Assembly (NCBI GenBank): GCA_022828595.1
Contig: JAKGHH010000001.1
Location: 74,768,401 to 74,832,400 of the forward strand
Source: Nelumbo lutea
Lineage: Eukaryota > Streptophyta > Magnoliopsida > Proteales > Nelumbonaceae
Length of the DNA stretch: 64,000 nucleotides
Reading direction: 5' to 3'
Shown piece after piece: positions 21,701 to 27,915 of this stretch. The notes under the pieces are model-generated. The model had not been told where the DNA came from. It saw only the letters and a program-made list of their open reading frames with translations, and made no database searches. Position numbers and translations under genes: made by a program. The stretch's first letter is position 1; every line of letters begins with the position of its first letter.

Positions 21701-23365
21701 TCACACCTTTTGCTCAAACCACTCAAGTACCATCTATGGAATAGAGATTCCACTGGTTCTGGTAAACAGCCATGCATTCCAAAGCATGATAGGGCAGATG
21801 TCCACAGCTTATATGAGAATTTGCAGTGCATAACAAGGTGGTTAGATGTTTCTGTACTCTACGTGCATAGCACACAAAATACTGCTTTCAAACAACACAC
21901 CCCTTCTAGAAATGTTATGGGCCATAACACATTTACCCAATACAGTAGAACATGGCAGGAATGCCACCTTTGATGGGACTGAGGGGACCCAAATTCTTGA
22001 GCTAGGAAACATGTCTGATCTTTAAGAGTTCAAACTGTTGAAAAATGATTTAACTGAGAATAGCCCATACCTGTCCAATGTCCACATTCTTTTGTCTACC
22101 CATTCAGGATTAGGAATTCTTTGCTGAATCTTGTGTAGTAGTTCAAAGTGCAACAATAGCATGAGGCAGAGAATATACAGTGCTAGTTAACTAAATCTAG
22201 GAGAAGGTAGGTACAATAACAATCCAAAAGGGATCATCTGGGACAGTTACGAGCTAGATAGCTGTCAGTAGAAATGAGTGTATTACTTGGTAGAGTTTAC
22301 TATCTCCAAAAAACCACGTTAAAAAGTGTCAAGAGTTCTAGATGCATAATATTTTAAATGATAATTGTCATATGTCTCATATTGAGTGAAACTATAAAAG
22401 TAGATGCATACACATCAAAAAGAAGAGTCAAACATATACTTGAAATAAATTTCTAGATAAATGCGGAGAATCCATCACCTTTAATTCAGAAACATCTTTG
22501 GCGCCCATCTGATCCAAATATTCATCAACGGCAGGAAAGGCCAAACTCAAGGTTTCAAATTTCTGCTTATCTCCTTCTCCTGTTTTTCCTTTTCTTATGT
22601 TCTTCAACCGCTCTTGCCAATCATGCCATTCTTGCTTTTTCCTTTGAGGTGCAGGCTTCCATTTTGAATGCTTGAATCCATTGTGCTTCTGTATATTTGC
22701 ACATAAACATTAATCTGAATAGACTTTAAAATAATCCTATATTCCTACTTCATGGCAAATTGACAATAGCAATAAGCTAATTAAAATTTATAAACGTTTC
22801 GTCATTTCGTGAGCGAATAAGTAATGTGAATCATGTTCCCAACTGTTATTAACATTTCCTAAACAAAAGGTTTACATGATACACATCCAAATCCACGGAA
22901 AAATAAGTATCTTCAAAAATTGATTAGAATAAAAAAACTTGGACCTACATTTCCATTGGAGAAGAACAAAAGAAAATGAATGGCAGTAAAATCGAACTCA
23001 AAAACGAAATTAACACGACGTTAAATGCAATTTAAAAGAAATAAAGGAAAAGGATTCAATCTTACCTCTCCTTCGCTTTTTCCAGATACTGGGTTGTGTT
23101 CAGGGAGTTTCTTTGAAGTCTTCTGGAATTGTCCTTCGGCTTCTTCTTCGACCGAATTAGTTGTATAGAAGAAAAAAATAAATAATTGAATAGATCGCAT
23201 AGAAACAGAGATTTCAACCGTAAATAATGGAGAAAGTAAGAGAGATAAACCTCGATCGTTCTTTATATCTGCTTTGATGTCAGTCAGTACTTTCTCCGCT
23301 TTTGCTGCCGCAGAATGGAAGGCCGTTTTAGCTTTGGAGACGAGGGAGGATGAGGATGACTCCAT
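1..23365 (-). CDS. Rab3 GTPase-activating protein catalytic-subunit-like protein, 3'-partial (12 exons, first 551 codons)
   Basis: Exons in coding order: 23251-23365, 23066-23145, 22479-22688, 21171-21271, 18958-19151, 18655-18833, 2511-2858, 2353-2417, 1507-1555, 1213-1369, 973-1057, 642-711. All junctions are GT/AG, phases agree throughout, and the sum is 1653 nt (551 codons) with no stop. The start is the ATG opening MESSSSSLVSKAKTAFHSAA, a lysine- and alanine-rich amphipathic N-terminus. Recognisable blocks are KWKPAPQRKKQEWHDWQERL, FPAVDEYLDQMGAKDVSELK, KTLRKMAFFWCKVVDELRRR, LDESPDLNSCLLHQQLQVIN and PGCILEDFVRWHSPPDW, which I recognise from plant Rab3GAP catalytic-subunit proteins (Arabidopsis At5g55060 type). 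In animals this subunit, with a regulatory partner, acts on membrane-trafficking Rab GTPases; the plant role is inferred from family only. The C-terminus, roughly 110 residues by my memory of the family length, lies left of the window. Positions 1-641 look like intron 12. Assignment is strong, exon edges good, expression unknown. Confidence 0.9.
671..817 (-). repeat. Decayed tandem duplication covering the start of Rab3GAP exon 12
   Basis: Two adjacent copies of about 72-74 bases (671-742 and 745-817) share the block AATATGCCTTCCCTA and the end TTGTCAAAA, with the remainder diverged. Copy one contains the real acceptor and first part of exon 12. Copy two contains an equivalent TAG acceptor followed by GGAAGGCATATT, so it is a pseudo-exon just upstream in the transcript. 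Confidence 0.6.
3182..3500 (-). mobile_element. LINE-like 3' end, minus strand
   Basis: Read on the minus strand, the segment ends with a Ty-like LINE 3' signature: TTTAATAAAATTGATTTTAA followed shortly by an A-rich tail (T-rich on the plus strand at 3182-3198). Similar termini occur on the better-preserved LINEs of this window. No coding domain remains, so the left boundary is approximate and the call rests on the tail only. Confidence 0.4.
3509..3547 (+). mobile_element. 15-base micro-insertion flanked by a 12-bp duplication (LINE tail remnant)
   Basis: ATGTCTACCCAC occurs at 3509-3520 and again at 3536-3547. The 15 bases between them are TTATTGATTAAAAAA, which resemble the extreme 3' end of the LINEs nearby (a short ...TACTGATCAAAA-type end followed by A's). 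This is the structure expected of an extremely 5'-truncated LINE insertion. Confidence 0.6.
3728..3782. repeat. TA then GATA microsatellite
   Basis: A short (TA)n run is followed by about nine GATA units and a further TATA end. On the minus strand it reads as a spurious Tyr-Leu-Ser-Ile repeat ORF. Confidence 0.95.
4030..4880 (+). pseudogene. LINE D fragment: zf-RVT region of a LINE ORF2
   Basis: The translation shows the C-terminal part of a plant LINE ORF2. First comes a FWLAFWCGDRPLAESY-like segment, then IIWKWDKKG, then the reverse-transcriptase zinc-binding region with VPSKVAFLVW, CPLCN and, after a +1 shift near 4540, HLFLHCSVSRLIW. A downstream remnant reads VLLSIWMERNSKIF before a stop. 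The reading is spread over at least two frames and has stops, so it is dead. Neither 5' RT nor RNase H is present. Boundaries are approximate. It lies just left of LINE C and duplicates the same domain, so it is a separate insertion. Confidence 0.7.
4978..5025 (+). mobile_element. Putative 5' remnant of LINE C
   Basis: This short stretch lies between a GGCTACA motif (4971-4977), repeated at 17096-17102 just after the LINE C tail, and the point where the M/A/B nest begins. Translated, it ends ...GIFLD, which joins in sense with ...VFLDSCKQDSRIW at 15909 onward. I read it as the truncated start of LINE C. The stretch is short and old, so the call is tentative. Confidence 0.4.
5003..5025 (+). 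repeat. Left copy of a degenerate target-site duplication around the nested insertions
   Basis: TCTCAATGGAATTTTCCTAG (start of the copy) corresponds with a few mismatches to sequence at 5091-5105 and to 15895-15917. Three copies of one site imply two successive insertions: a minus-strand LINE tail (M), then LINE A inside M's right-hand duplication. Confidence 0.5.
5026..5090 (-). mobile_element. LINE M: short minus-strand LINE tail
   Basis: On the minus strand the segment reads CTTTATTAATAAAATTTGAT and then ends in an A run (TTTTTT at 5028-5033 on the plus strand), the usual 3' end of LINEs here. It is flanked by the related copies at 5003-5025 and 5091-5105. Confidence 0.5.
5106..6645 (+). 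pseudogene. LINE A, 5' part: reverse transcriptase and start of zf-RVT
   Basis: This is a 5'-truncated LINE that begins inside the RT domain. It shows FYAEGEISQG, KDFRPISLVGSLYKIIARVL, HQGAFVEGRQIIDRVL, LNLEKAYDFVDWSF and AKRGLRQGNP. At 5704-5718 a TAG stop precedes FADN, where active enzymes have FADD, so both frame and catalytic site are lost. Past about 5890 the frame breaks repeatedly. Zinc-binding-region sequence LGDTPFCSLF...FLDQSLEDTRVW runs to 6645, where LINE B interrupts it. Homology resumes at 14824 without loss. The related copy LINE B gives the full domain order for comparison. Confidence 0.85.
6629..6645 (+). repeat. Left target-site duplication of the insertion in LINE A
   Basis: AGAATTTCCCTGTGAAA at this site is repeated exactly at 14807-14823. 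LINE A coding sequence continues across it (ENFPVKKIWSKPIPPK when joined), so everything from 6646 to 14806 was inserted later. Confidence 0.9.
6797..9450 (+). pseudogene. LINE B ORF1 (DUF4283-type nucleic-acid-binding protein), frameshifted
   Basis: ORF1 is split over at least four overlapping frames: 6797-7024, 6930-7376, 7355-8221, and 8252-9121 overlapping 9028-9450. The third piece holds the recognisable core: VVYFRGIPLDFATVSA, then EKWKPLC, then LKIIGLPFHLWKMEVF and AKLCGGDMVSFD, which match the DUF4283 region of plant LINE and gag-like ORF1 products. The fourth and fifth pieces are acidic, serine- and lysine-rich and of low complexity. Such proteins bind element RNA in related LINEs. 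The shifts at about 7360, 8220 and 9080 mean no intact product from this copy. I did not see a clear CCHC knuckle. Confidence 0.7.
9563..10310 (+). pseudogene. LINE B ORF2: APE-type endonuclease domain, interrupted
   Basis: ORF2 begins MKLISWNVRRLESSTKRRVI, the usual LINE endonuclease start, followed by KPDVVLIQESKLSEVD with the catalytic glutamate. A frame change with a stop lies near 9815. The domain resumes as PWCLGGDFNVIRF and FTWSNFQENP, with the C-terminal SDHCPIMLS containing the expected Asp-His pair. Sequence reads through FRFENMW and then stops at the boundary of the hAT-like insert at 10311. This enzyme nicks target DNA to prime reverse transcription in active LINEs. Confidence 0.85.
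10303..11301. mobile_element. hAT-like non-autonomous element inside LINE B ORF2 (10311-11293) with 8-bp TSD
   Basis: ATGTGGTT flanks the insert at 10303-10310 and 11294-11301. Terminal inverted repeats are CAAGGTATAAAATGTCG on the left and CATGGTTTCAAATGTCG on the reverse of the right end (14 of 17 match). Removing 10311-11301 restores ...FENMWLLHPEF... in the LINE reading frame. Both subterminal zones are crowded with TGTCG/CGACA motifs, and the left one has a tandem 35-base unit (about 10339-10408) containing ACCAAAATATAGGACATATG. The interior is very AT-rich with degenerate TTCTGATTTATTATAAA units and codes for nothing. The 8-bp duplication and CA-initial ends fit hAT; no transposase is present. 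Confidence 0.8.
11294..12930 (+). pseudogene. LINE B ORF2: linker and reverse transcriptase domain
   Basis: After the hAT insert, ORF2 resumes with the coiled linker (LKIWNKEVFGRLEQRK, WLKEGDINTRFFHSLANG). A frameshift occurs at about 11700 and a stop at 11820. The RT core shows KAPGPDGFSMAFYRDCW, ATFIALVPKKN, KDFRPISLVGS, then after another shift GAFVEGRQIVDQILIANE, LDLEKAYDMVN followed by a TGA where Trp is usual, AKRGIRQRDPLSPFLFTL and the active-site QFADDIILF (about 12611-12637), which keeps both aspartates. The YxDD-type centre is thus intact in a copy otherwise disabled by at least four lesions. Confidence 0.85.
13190..13875 (+). pseudogene. LINE B ORF2: zf-RVT zinc-binding region
   Basis: Frames at 13199-13438 and 13294-13872 carry the C-terminal LINE module: VLFWEDVWVGENSLRDRFPS, LGLRRGLRDSEMG, then PVPPKTQAFCWEVVLQKLNT and the cysteine cluster LSPHVCCLCLGSSETISHLL. 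A TAG near 13872 ends this frame. The corresponding stretch in LINE A is the site into which LINE B inserted. Confidence 0.8.
13921..14643 (+). pseudogene. LINE B ORF2: RNase H domain
   Basis: VKLNFDGSFIGNPGPSGIGG opens an RNase HI fold. RAEILALHQG supplies the catalytic Glu and IEIVGDSKLVIGWM the second Asp. After a stop at 14527 the last motif, ANGFADALAKQG, continues in another frame with its Asp. All four catalytic positions are therefore visible, but they are no longer in one frame. Upstream MWRATRAAILWSVWEERNNR is the linker usually found between zf-RVT and RNase H. The terminal AATAAGG and A tail follow. Confidence 0.85.
14747..14823 (+). repeat. Short LINE tail plus right-hand target duplications
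   Basis: AAAGTATCT at 14747-14755 pairs with 6643-6651. AGAATTTCCCTGTGAAA at 14807-14823 pairs with 6629-6645. Between them lies a 50-odd base LINE 3' end. Two distinct duplications in this order are what two nested insertions would leave. Confidence 0.65.
14824..15894 (+). pseudogene. LINE A, 3' part: zf-RVT and RNase H
   Basis: Continues LINE A after the LINE B insert: KIWSKPIPPKIQV, a one-base shift, then CWKVFLGKVNTCDMLQKRKP with CILCSTDGESLPHLLILCPF as the zinc cluster. Next are VMWKSVRAAMEWTIWEEM and the RNase H domain KIKLNFDGSSIGNPCMAGIG, SELLALLQG, and IEGNSKTVISW, where the catalytic Asp is Asn. A stop at 15653 splits the final NGMADSLAKQG motif into another frame. The element ends in an A-rich tail at 15871-15894, then the duplication copy TTTCAAAGGGGTTTT (15895-15909) that pairs with 5091-5105. 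Confidence 0.85.
15910..17095 (+). pseudogene. LINE C: decayed zf-RVT and RNase H
   Basis: This is the host element for the nest. It starts with FLDSCKQDSRIW, then MKIRAFCWENYCNKVNTCET, the cysteine cluster LSPHICLLCKANGEDSSYLL and IWKHIFSLFGCRWR before a stop. The RNase H start LNFDGCSIDNPR and the end NCIAEGLAKQGATRE can still be recognised among many stops. An A tail closes at 17095, and GGCTACA (17096-17102) repeats 4971-4977. It is more degraded than LINEs A and B, consistent with being older. Confidence 0.75.
17668..17688. repeat. CATA microsatellite, target of the TRIM
   Basis: About five CATA units lie left of the TRIM and a few more (17978-17990) on its right side, so the element landed inside the microsatellite. 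Confidence 0.85.
17689..17977 (-). mobile_element. TRIM (terminal-repeat retrotransposon in miniature), complete, 289 bp
   Basis: Two 73-bp direct terminal repeats (17689-17761 and 17905-17977) begin TGTTAGAGAAT on the minus strand and end ...TTTGAGA or ...CTTGAGA. Just inside the 5' repeat, TGGTATCAGAGCC (17892-17904 reversed) is a primer binding site matching initiator Met-tRNA. A G-rich polypurine tract, GTGTGGGGGGGC, precedes the 3' repeat. CATAC flanks both sides as a 5-bp target duplication. The 143-base interior has no ORF. This sequence family is a widespread small plant LTR element; it needs other elements' proteins to move. Confidence 0.9.
19380..19990 (+). mobile_element. LTR remnant in Rab3GAP intron 4
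   Basis: This GC-richer block lies between exons 5 and 4. It has a CTATAAATGGGGG promoter-like TATA at about 19789, a pyrimidine-rich leader, and ends ...CTTACCA followed by CTGGTATCAG (19971-19980), which looks like a Met-tRNA primer binding site. A likely LTR start is TGAGAATGC at 19429. The left part has three diverged units of about 29 bases around GCGATGAGTCCATAACTCAT. No internal coding region follows, so only the 5' end of an LTR element survives. Neither target duplication nor a second LTR was found. Confidence 0.55.
21390..22060 (-). pseudogene. LINE E fragment (zf-RVT) in Rab3GAP intron 3
   Basis: Read on the minus strand, the segment contains TSNHLVMHCKFSYKLW, the histidine-cysteine motif of the LINE zinc-binding region, followed by a degraded linker. 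It finishes in an A-rich tail (T-rich 21411-21436 on the plus strand). Only the 3' part of a LINE is present, with stops, and the 5' edge is approximate. The plus-strand ORF over it is incidental. Confidence 0.6.
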
Positions 23366-23500
23366 TTGGTAAATAAGCAGTAGCCTGTGGCTGCGTGGAA
23401 TGAGATTGAGATTGAGAGAACCTAAATGAGCGACGAAAATGAGGCGCGGTACATAGGAAGGATGCAGGAAGAGAGAGAGAGAGAGAGAGATCCGGAGTTT
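23366..23500 (-). promoter_or_regulatory. 5' leader and proximal promoter of the Rab3GAP-like gene, with a GA microsatellite
   Basis: The sequence upstream of the start codon contains a pure GA dinucleotide run at about 23470-23490 (CT-rich in the sense direction of the gene). CT-rich leaders are common in plant genes. No convincing TATA box is visible, so the transcription start cannot be placed. Confidence 0.35.
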
Positions 23501-23699
23501 TTAATTTCTTATTAAATTAAGAAATATTTTGTCTAACCGGAGCTGATGTTAATATGTTATGGTTTTCAACTTTTCATCGACGATTTTTAGCGTGATGCCC
23601 ACAAAATGACAAAAATCTAATTTGTTCAATGGACTTCCCGGTATTATCATCGCCACCCACCGGCCGGTCTATTTCTGCCGGAAACCATGCACCAGACCC

Positions 23700-24745
23700 C
23701 GAATCTAGGGGGTTGGGCAGGCTCCAAATGGATCGGACCGAATCGGATATATCTAACTATAAATAAAATTGTTAACTCATCGATCGGATCTAAATCGAAT
23801 TGAATTTGTTTTAAAAAAAAATCGAATTGAATATGGATAGATATCGGATATTAAATATCAAAGTTAAAAAGATCAAAACATTATCTACTATCAAAAAATA
23901 AATTAAAAATAACTGAAAATGCCTTGTGCATTTTTCTTTTATTACCAAAAATAATAATAGTATAATTTTTATATAAATAAAAGCAAATATATTTAAATAT
24001 AAATCGGATTGGATAGGGTTTCACCACTTTTTATGTTATAATGGATCAAATTCGGATGACCCTATATTCGATTGATTGGATTTTGGATAAATGGATGTTT
24101 GTGTCGTTCCCTTGGTAGATTGTTTCGAATTTCGAACCACAAAATGGCAAGTGTGAATGCAGAGAGTTCTATGCAAATTATGCAGTGTTTTAATAACAGA
24201 TTTAGAACCGGAATCGTCTTGGGCATCAGTTTTTGGGTTGATGGTTCAATCATCCGGTTTGAATGGAGGATCTGTTCTGCAAAAAAAATAAAAATAATAA
24301 AAATAAAAAAATGGCTAAAAACATTGAATGAGTCAAATGGGTCAATGGGTCAATGGTTCAATCATTCAGAACAATGAGTTATTGACCAATTTAACGTTTT
24401 TTGGCTAGGGAGCGATTTTGGGGCCTTGAGGGTAAAACAAAATCAGTTACCTAGACAATTCCCAGGCTGAAAGGTTCAACTGTCTGGATCAACGACGGTT
24501 CAAAAACATTGGTTCTATGTGTTATTCACAATGCTAATTTGGGTCAAAATTTGGGCTTCAGGCCCAAGCCTGTTGAACCCAACCCAAATTCATATTCTGG
24601 GCCAGATTGGGCCTTTTTTTCCTCTCAAACTCTTTTGTAGTCTTGTTGAAAACTAAATCACGCGAGAGATGCAAATACAACCAAAAAAAAAAAAACACAA
24701 GAGATGAGGTGAATTATGTATAAAAATAATGTGTATTATAATTCA
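23700..24745. other. Intergenic, degenerate AT-rich repeats
   Basis: From about 23730 to 24060 the sequence is built of diverged ATCGGATTGGAT-like phrases, a texture common in plant non-autonomous hAT elements, but I could not pair terminal repeats. AAATAAAAATAATAA low-complexity follows at 24280-24310, then a GTCAATGG-rich patch at 24335-24365. No gene is seen. Confidence 0.4.
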
Positions 24746-25198
24746 GGGTAAAATATAAAAACCTCCCTGAAGTTTTTGATGATCATAAAAAACCTCCCCT
24801 ACAATTTCACTTTAGTAAAAACCTCCCCTCTACTTTTAAAAAATTCAACAAATACCTCCCTTCTGTCAATGACCAAGATGGGAAAACCTTAGAGAGATTA
24901 TTATTTTTTCAAAATACCTATTTTACCCTTTTACAAATTAATGTGCATTTGTTTTTACTAAAATAGCCCTATCTCAACAACTTCATAATCTGCTCAAACA
25001 TTGTTCATCTTCTTCCTCACGACGCACACCAGCAGAAGGGCAGTGCACTCCATAATTAATGTGCATCTTGATCATTGATAGAAGGGAGGTATTTGCTGAA
25101 TTTTTCTAAAATAGAGGAGAGGCTTTTGCTAAAGTGAAACTATAAGGGAGTTCTTTATGATTATCAACCACTTCAGGGGATTTTTTTGTATTTTACCC
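24746..25198. mobile_element. MULE-type MITE with TIRs of about 130 bp
   Basis: Left end GGGTAAAATATAAAAACCTC and the reverse of the right end, GGGTAAAATACAAAAAAATC, begin inverted repeats that pair for roughly 130 bases on each side (through AATACCTCCCTTCT). TATAATTCA and TATAATTTA (8 of 9) flank it, fitting a 9-bp Mutator-like duplication. The 190-base middle has no ORF. Confidence 0.8.
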
Positions 25199-25426
25199 TA
25201 TAATTTATGTTTGTATTCATAACTTCTTATAGGAAAAATCTATGTTGTGGGACAGACATGATATGAAAAGGGGTTGGACCAATCAAACGTTGATTGGTTC
25301 CAAGTTTTTCTGGTATCATAGTCGTGGACATCTTGGGCTGGGCCAATTTCAATGTCGGATTTACATTTTGCCCACTCCCAAGTCCTAATCCTCTCTACAA
25401 TGAGCTGGTTCTTGGGGCTTGACTAA

Positions 25427-25554
25427 GGCTGCATTTGGCATTCCTTATTTTAAGGATTATCTCCTTTTTACTGCTAAAATACTCATATGAATTCAGAGTT
25501 CTTAACTGCAAAAGGGAGATAAATTCTTAAAACAAGGAATGGCAAAATGCAGCC
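25427..25554. mobile_element. Tourist-like (PIF/Harbinger) MITE, 128 bp foldback
   Basis: GGCTGCATTTGGCATTCCTT at the left pairs with the reverse of the right end (GGCTGCATTTTGCCATTCCT), and pairing continues for about 45 bases. TAA flanks both ends (25424-25426, 25555-25557), the target typical of PIF/Harbinger. Confidence 0.85.
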
Positions 25555-25557
25555 TAA

Positions 25558-27475
25558 GTGGGGTAGGCCTTAGGCTGGATCGAGCTAGCTTTGCCAAATG
25601 CAATATCAACTTCTCCTCTTTCACCATGTGAAGGTTTAGGTCGATCTTCTTCCACCCCGTGAAGTGGGAAGAATGGTAACAGTTAGATGTTGATTGAGAA
25701 TAGTGTATTTGGAAAAGTAGGTCCAACTCACATGGTAGATAGGAAACACCTCCATAATTGATGGTTCCAAACTTAAATTGCACCTAGTCTTTGCTAATGA
25801 TAACGATTAATTCCACTTACCAGTAGTAGATTCCTCATTCCTCTATTCTGGATTTTCCTCATGTCACAATGCGGATTCTTTGTACATTCTAATTAACTGG
25901 TAGAAAATTTTCTACGACTACCAGGTATGGTAGAATGTTAAGTAACCAAAAGAAAGAAAAAAAAAAGTAGAATGTTGCTCATCTTTGCAATGAAGCTATA
26001 TAAACAAATCTATTTGGGGAGGTGGGTTTTATGGGGCACATTTCTGTAACTGCCTATAAATGAAGAGGAAATAAATCTACTTTAGTCTGTCCAATCCGTC
26101 TAAATTGATTATTATTTGGACGGGTCCAACCCAAAACCAGTCTATTGACACCCTTAAGCACCATCATGTCGGGGGATAGCCTTGAGGGCAACATAAGAAA
26201 CAATTTGAGATTGGGCTGCCATGGATCATATTGTTCCACTTTGCTGCTACCGCTGTCTGCATTAAGAAATTATTAATATCAGAACAAGTAGCAGTTGAGA
26301 GTGGAATAAGTTTGGGGCCTAAGAAAAAAGTATTTCAGGGAGGAGGAAGGAAATCAGTCTCCATTGCTCTGAAAGAAAAGCTTCAATTTTTCAAACAGCA
26401 CATCATTAAATAATTGGGACATTATCAGACTTCCACCTAATTAGAGGCCATGTGATTTACTGTTGATCCCTGCTGAGAGAATCAAAGCTGTGTTTCCAGA
26501 AGGGTTGATTGATTTATTGTCAAAGTTTTGAGATGAGTATTACTATTGAGTTTAGGATTGAATTTCTGATAATAATTAATAATTACCACATGCAAATCCA
26601 ATCAAGTAAGTCTGTATCTTCATCATTCATGCGATAACAATAGAAAGAGCAGACTGAAATGAGCAATATGTTTTCCTTTGTGACTGTAATTGTTTTGTCT
26701 GAGGTTTGTTGTCCACATTGAATTTCCACCAAAGGTGCAGAAAACCATTAATCATTTATAGTCATTATATCATGGCAAAATTTATAGCGCATGAGCCGCA
26801 CCATGAAGCAAAAAAATGTCAACCAGTCAAAAAAAGGCACATCACATTTGACATCTTTAGCATTGTTGTTAAGGTCTTGATGGTAAGCACACTTTGTAAG
26901 ATATACATCTTAACTGGTAAGCACACTTTGTAAGATAGACATCTTTAATGTGACTAGTTGGGATCTTGATTCATCTTTTATTCCAAGTTTAGAATTTTTT
27001 TTATTTGCTTTGCTGATAATAGACTGATTTCAGAATATGTTTCCAAAATCTAGAATAAGCAATAACTAGTTTATTTATTTATTTTTTGGTATTAATCATT
27101 GTCTATAACTAGTTTATTGAGGGTGCCAAATAGGCACCACTTCAACACTTTCTCTCTCTTGCTCTTTTGCATGCATTGAAAATGAAAAGGTCAACTTTAG
27201 TTTATGTGCATGTCAGCCATTATGGAAGTTATTTTTTAAAATTTTCACAAACGGCCATGCGTTTTTTCATTGTTACGCGGATGTGGAACCTGGTGGCACC
27301 TAGTGGCCCCTAATGACAGTTAATTGTCATAAACACTTATAATTATTGCATTTCTCGGTTTTACCAACAAATAAAATACAAGCGTTTATTCAATAAGCAT
27401 ACCAAACACAGACTTAGTTGATGTTTATCACATTGGGTTGGGGATGTTTTTTATTAGTTTGCTTCTTTTGTTTTG
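25558..27475. other. Intergenic region between the two genes
   Basis: No gene is supported. At 26882-26946 a 30-base unit, GGTAAGCACACTTTGTAAGA..., is tandemly repeated twice with a period of about 35. At 26090-26155 there is a short GTCCAATCC / TATTGACACCC patch resembling ends of local hAT-like elements. The rest is plain AT-rich sequence. Confidence 0.5.
27062..27118 (-). mobile_element. Micro-insertion flanked by a 14-bp duplication
   Basis: ATAACTAGTTTATT occurs at 27062-27075 and 27105-27118. The 29 bases between them read on the minus strand as a short stretch ending in an A-rich tail (CAAAAAATAAATA), as expected for an extremely truncated LINE insertion. Confidence 0.5.
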
Positions 27476-27479
27476 AATT

Positions 27480-27915
27480 AACTAAAACTTTCCATTAGAA
27501 TTGGCCATAGCCAATCGTTGATATATTTTACGTGTGGAACCTGCTTCTGAAAAATGAAAACAGACAACAAAGAACAGTTTTCACTATTTTCATGTTGTCT
27601 CGAGGAATATACCTCGAAGAAACCACCACACTGGCAAAAAACAGTCCATATTGCTTGAGGCAGCGGAAACTTGAAATTCTTTCTTGAATTGCATTGCATT
27701 TATCACACCATTAAAATATTAATGTTTACTACCTAGACACCAAAAACCAGAAATACCAGAAGAATAATGAACGAAAAGAAAGAAAAGAAAATAAAATAAA
27801 ATATTCATGCTCAAGCTGAGATCTGTCAATATTTTCCTGTATAGAACTCATTTCCTAATAATGCACATACAAGAACATGTCACCCTCTCGTGACAAGTTT
27901 TTGGGATCGGCTGAA
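27480..27915 (-). other. 3' flank of the SKS gene
   Basis: AT-rich sequence directly after the TGA-type end of the SKS reading frame, presumably 3' UTR and terminator region. A purine-rich AAAGAAAAGAAAATAAAATAA patch spans 27775-27805. No second gene is seen. Confidence 0.4.
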
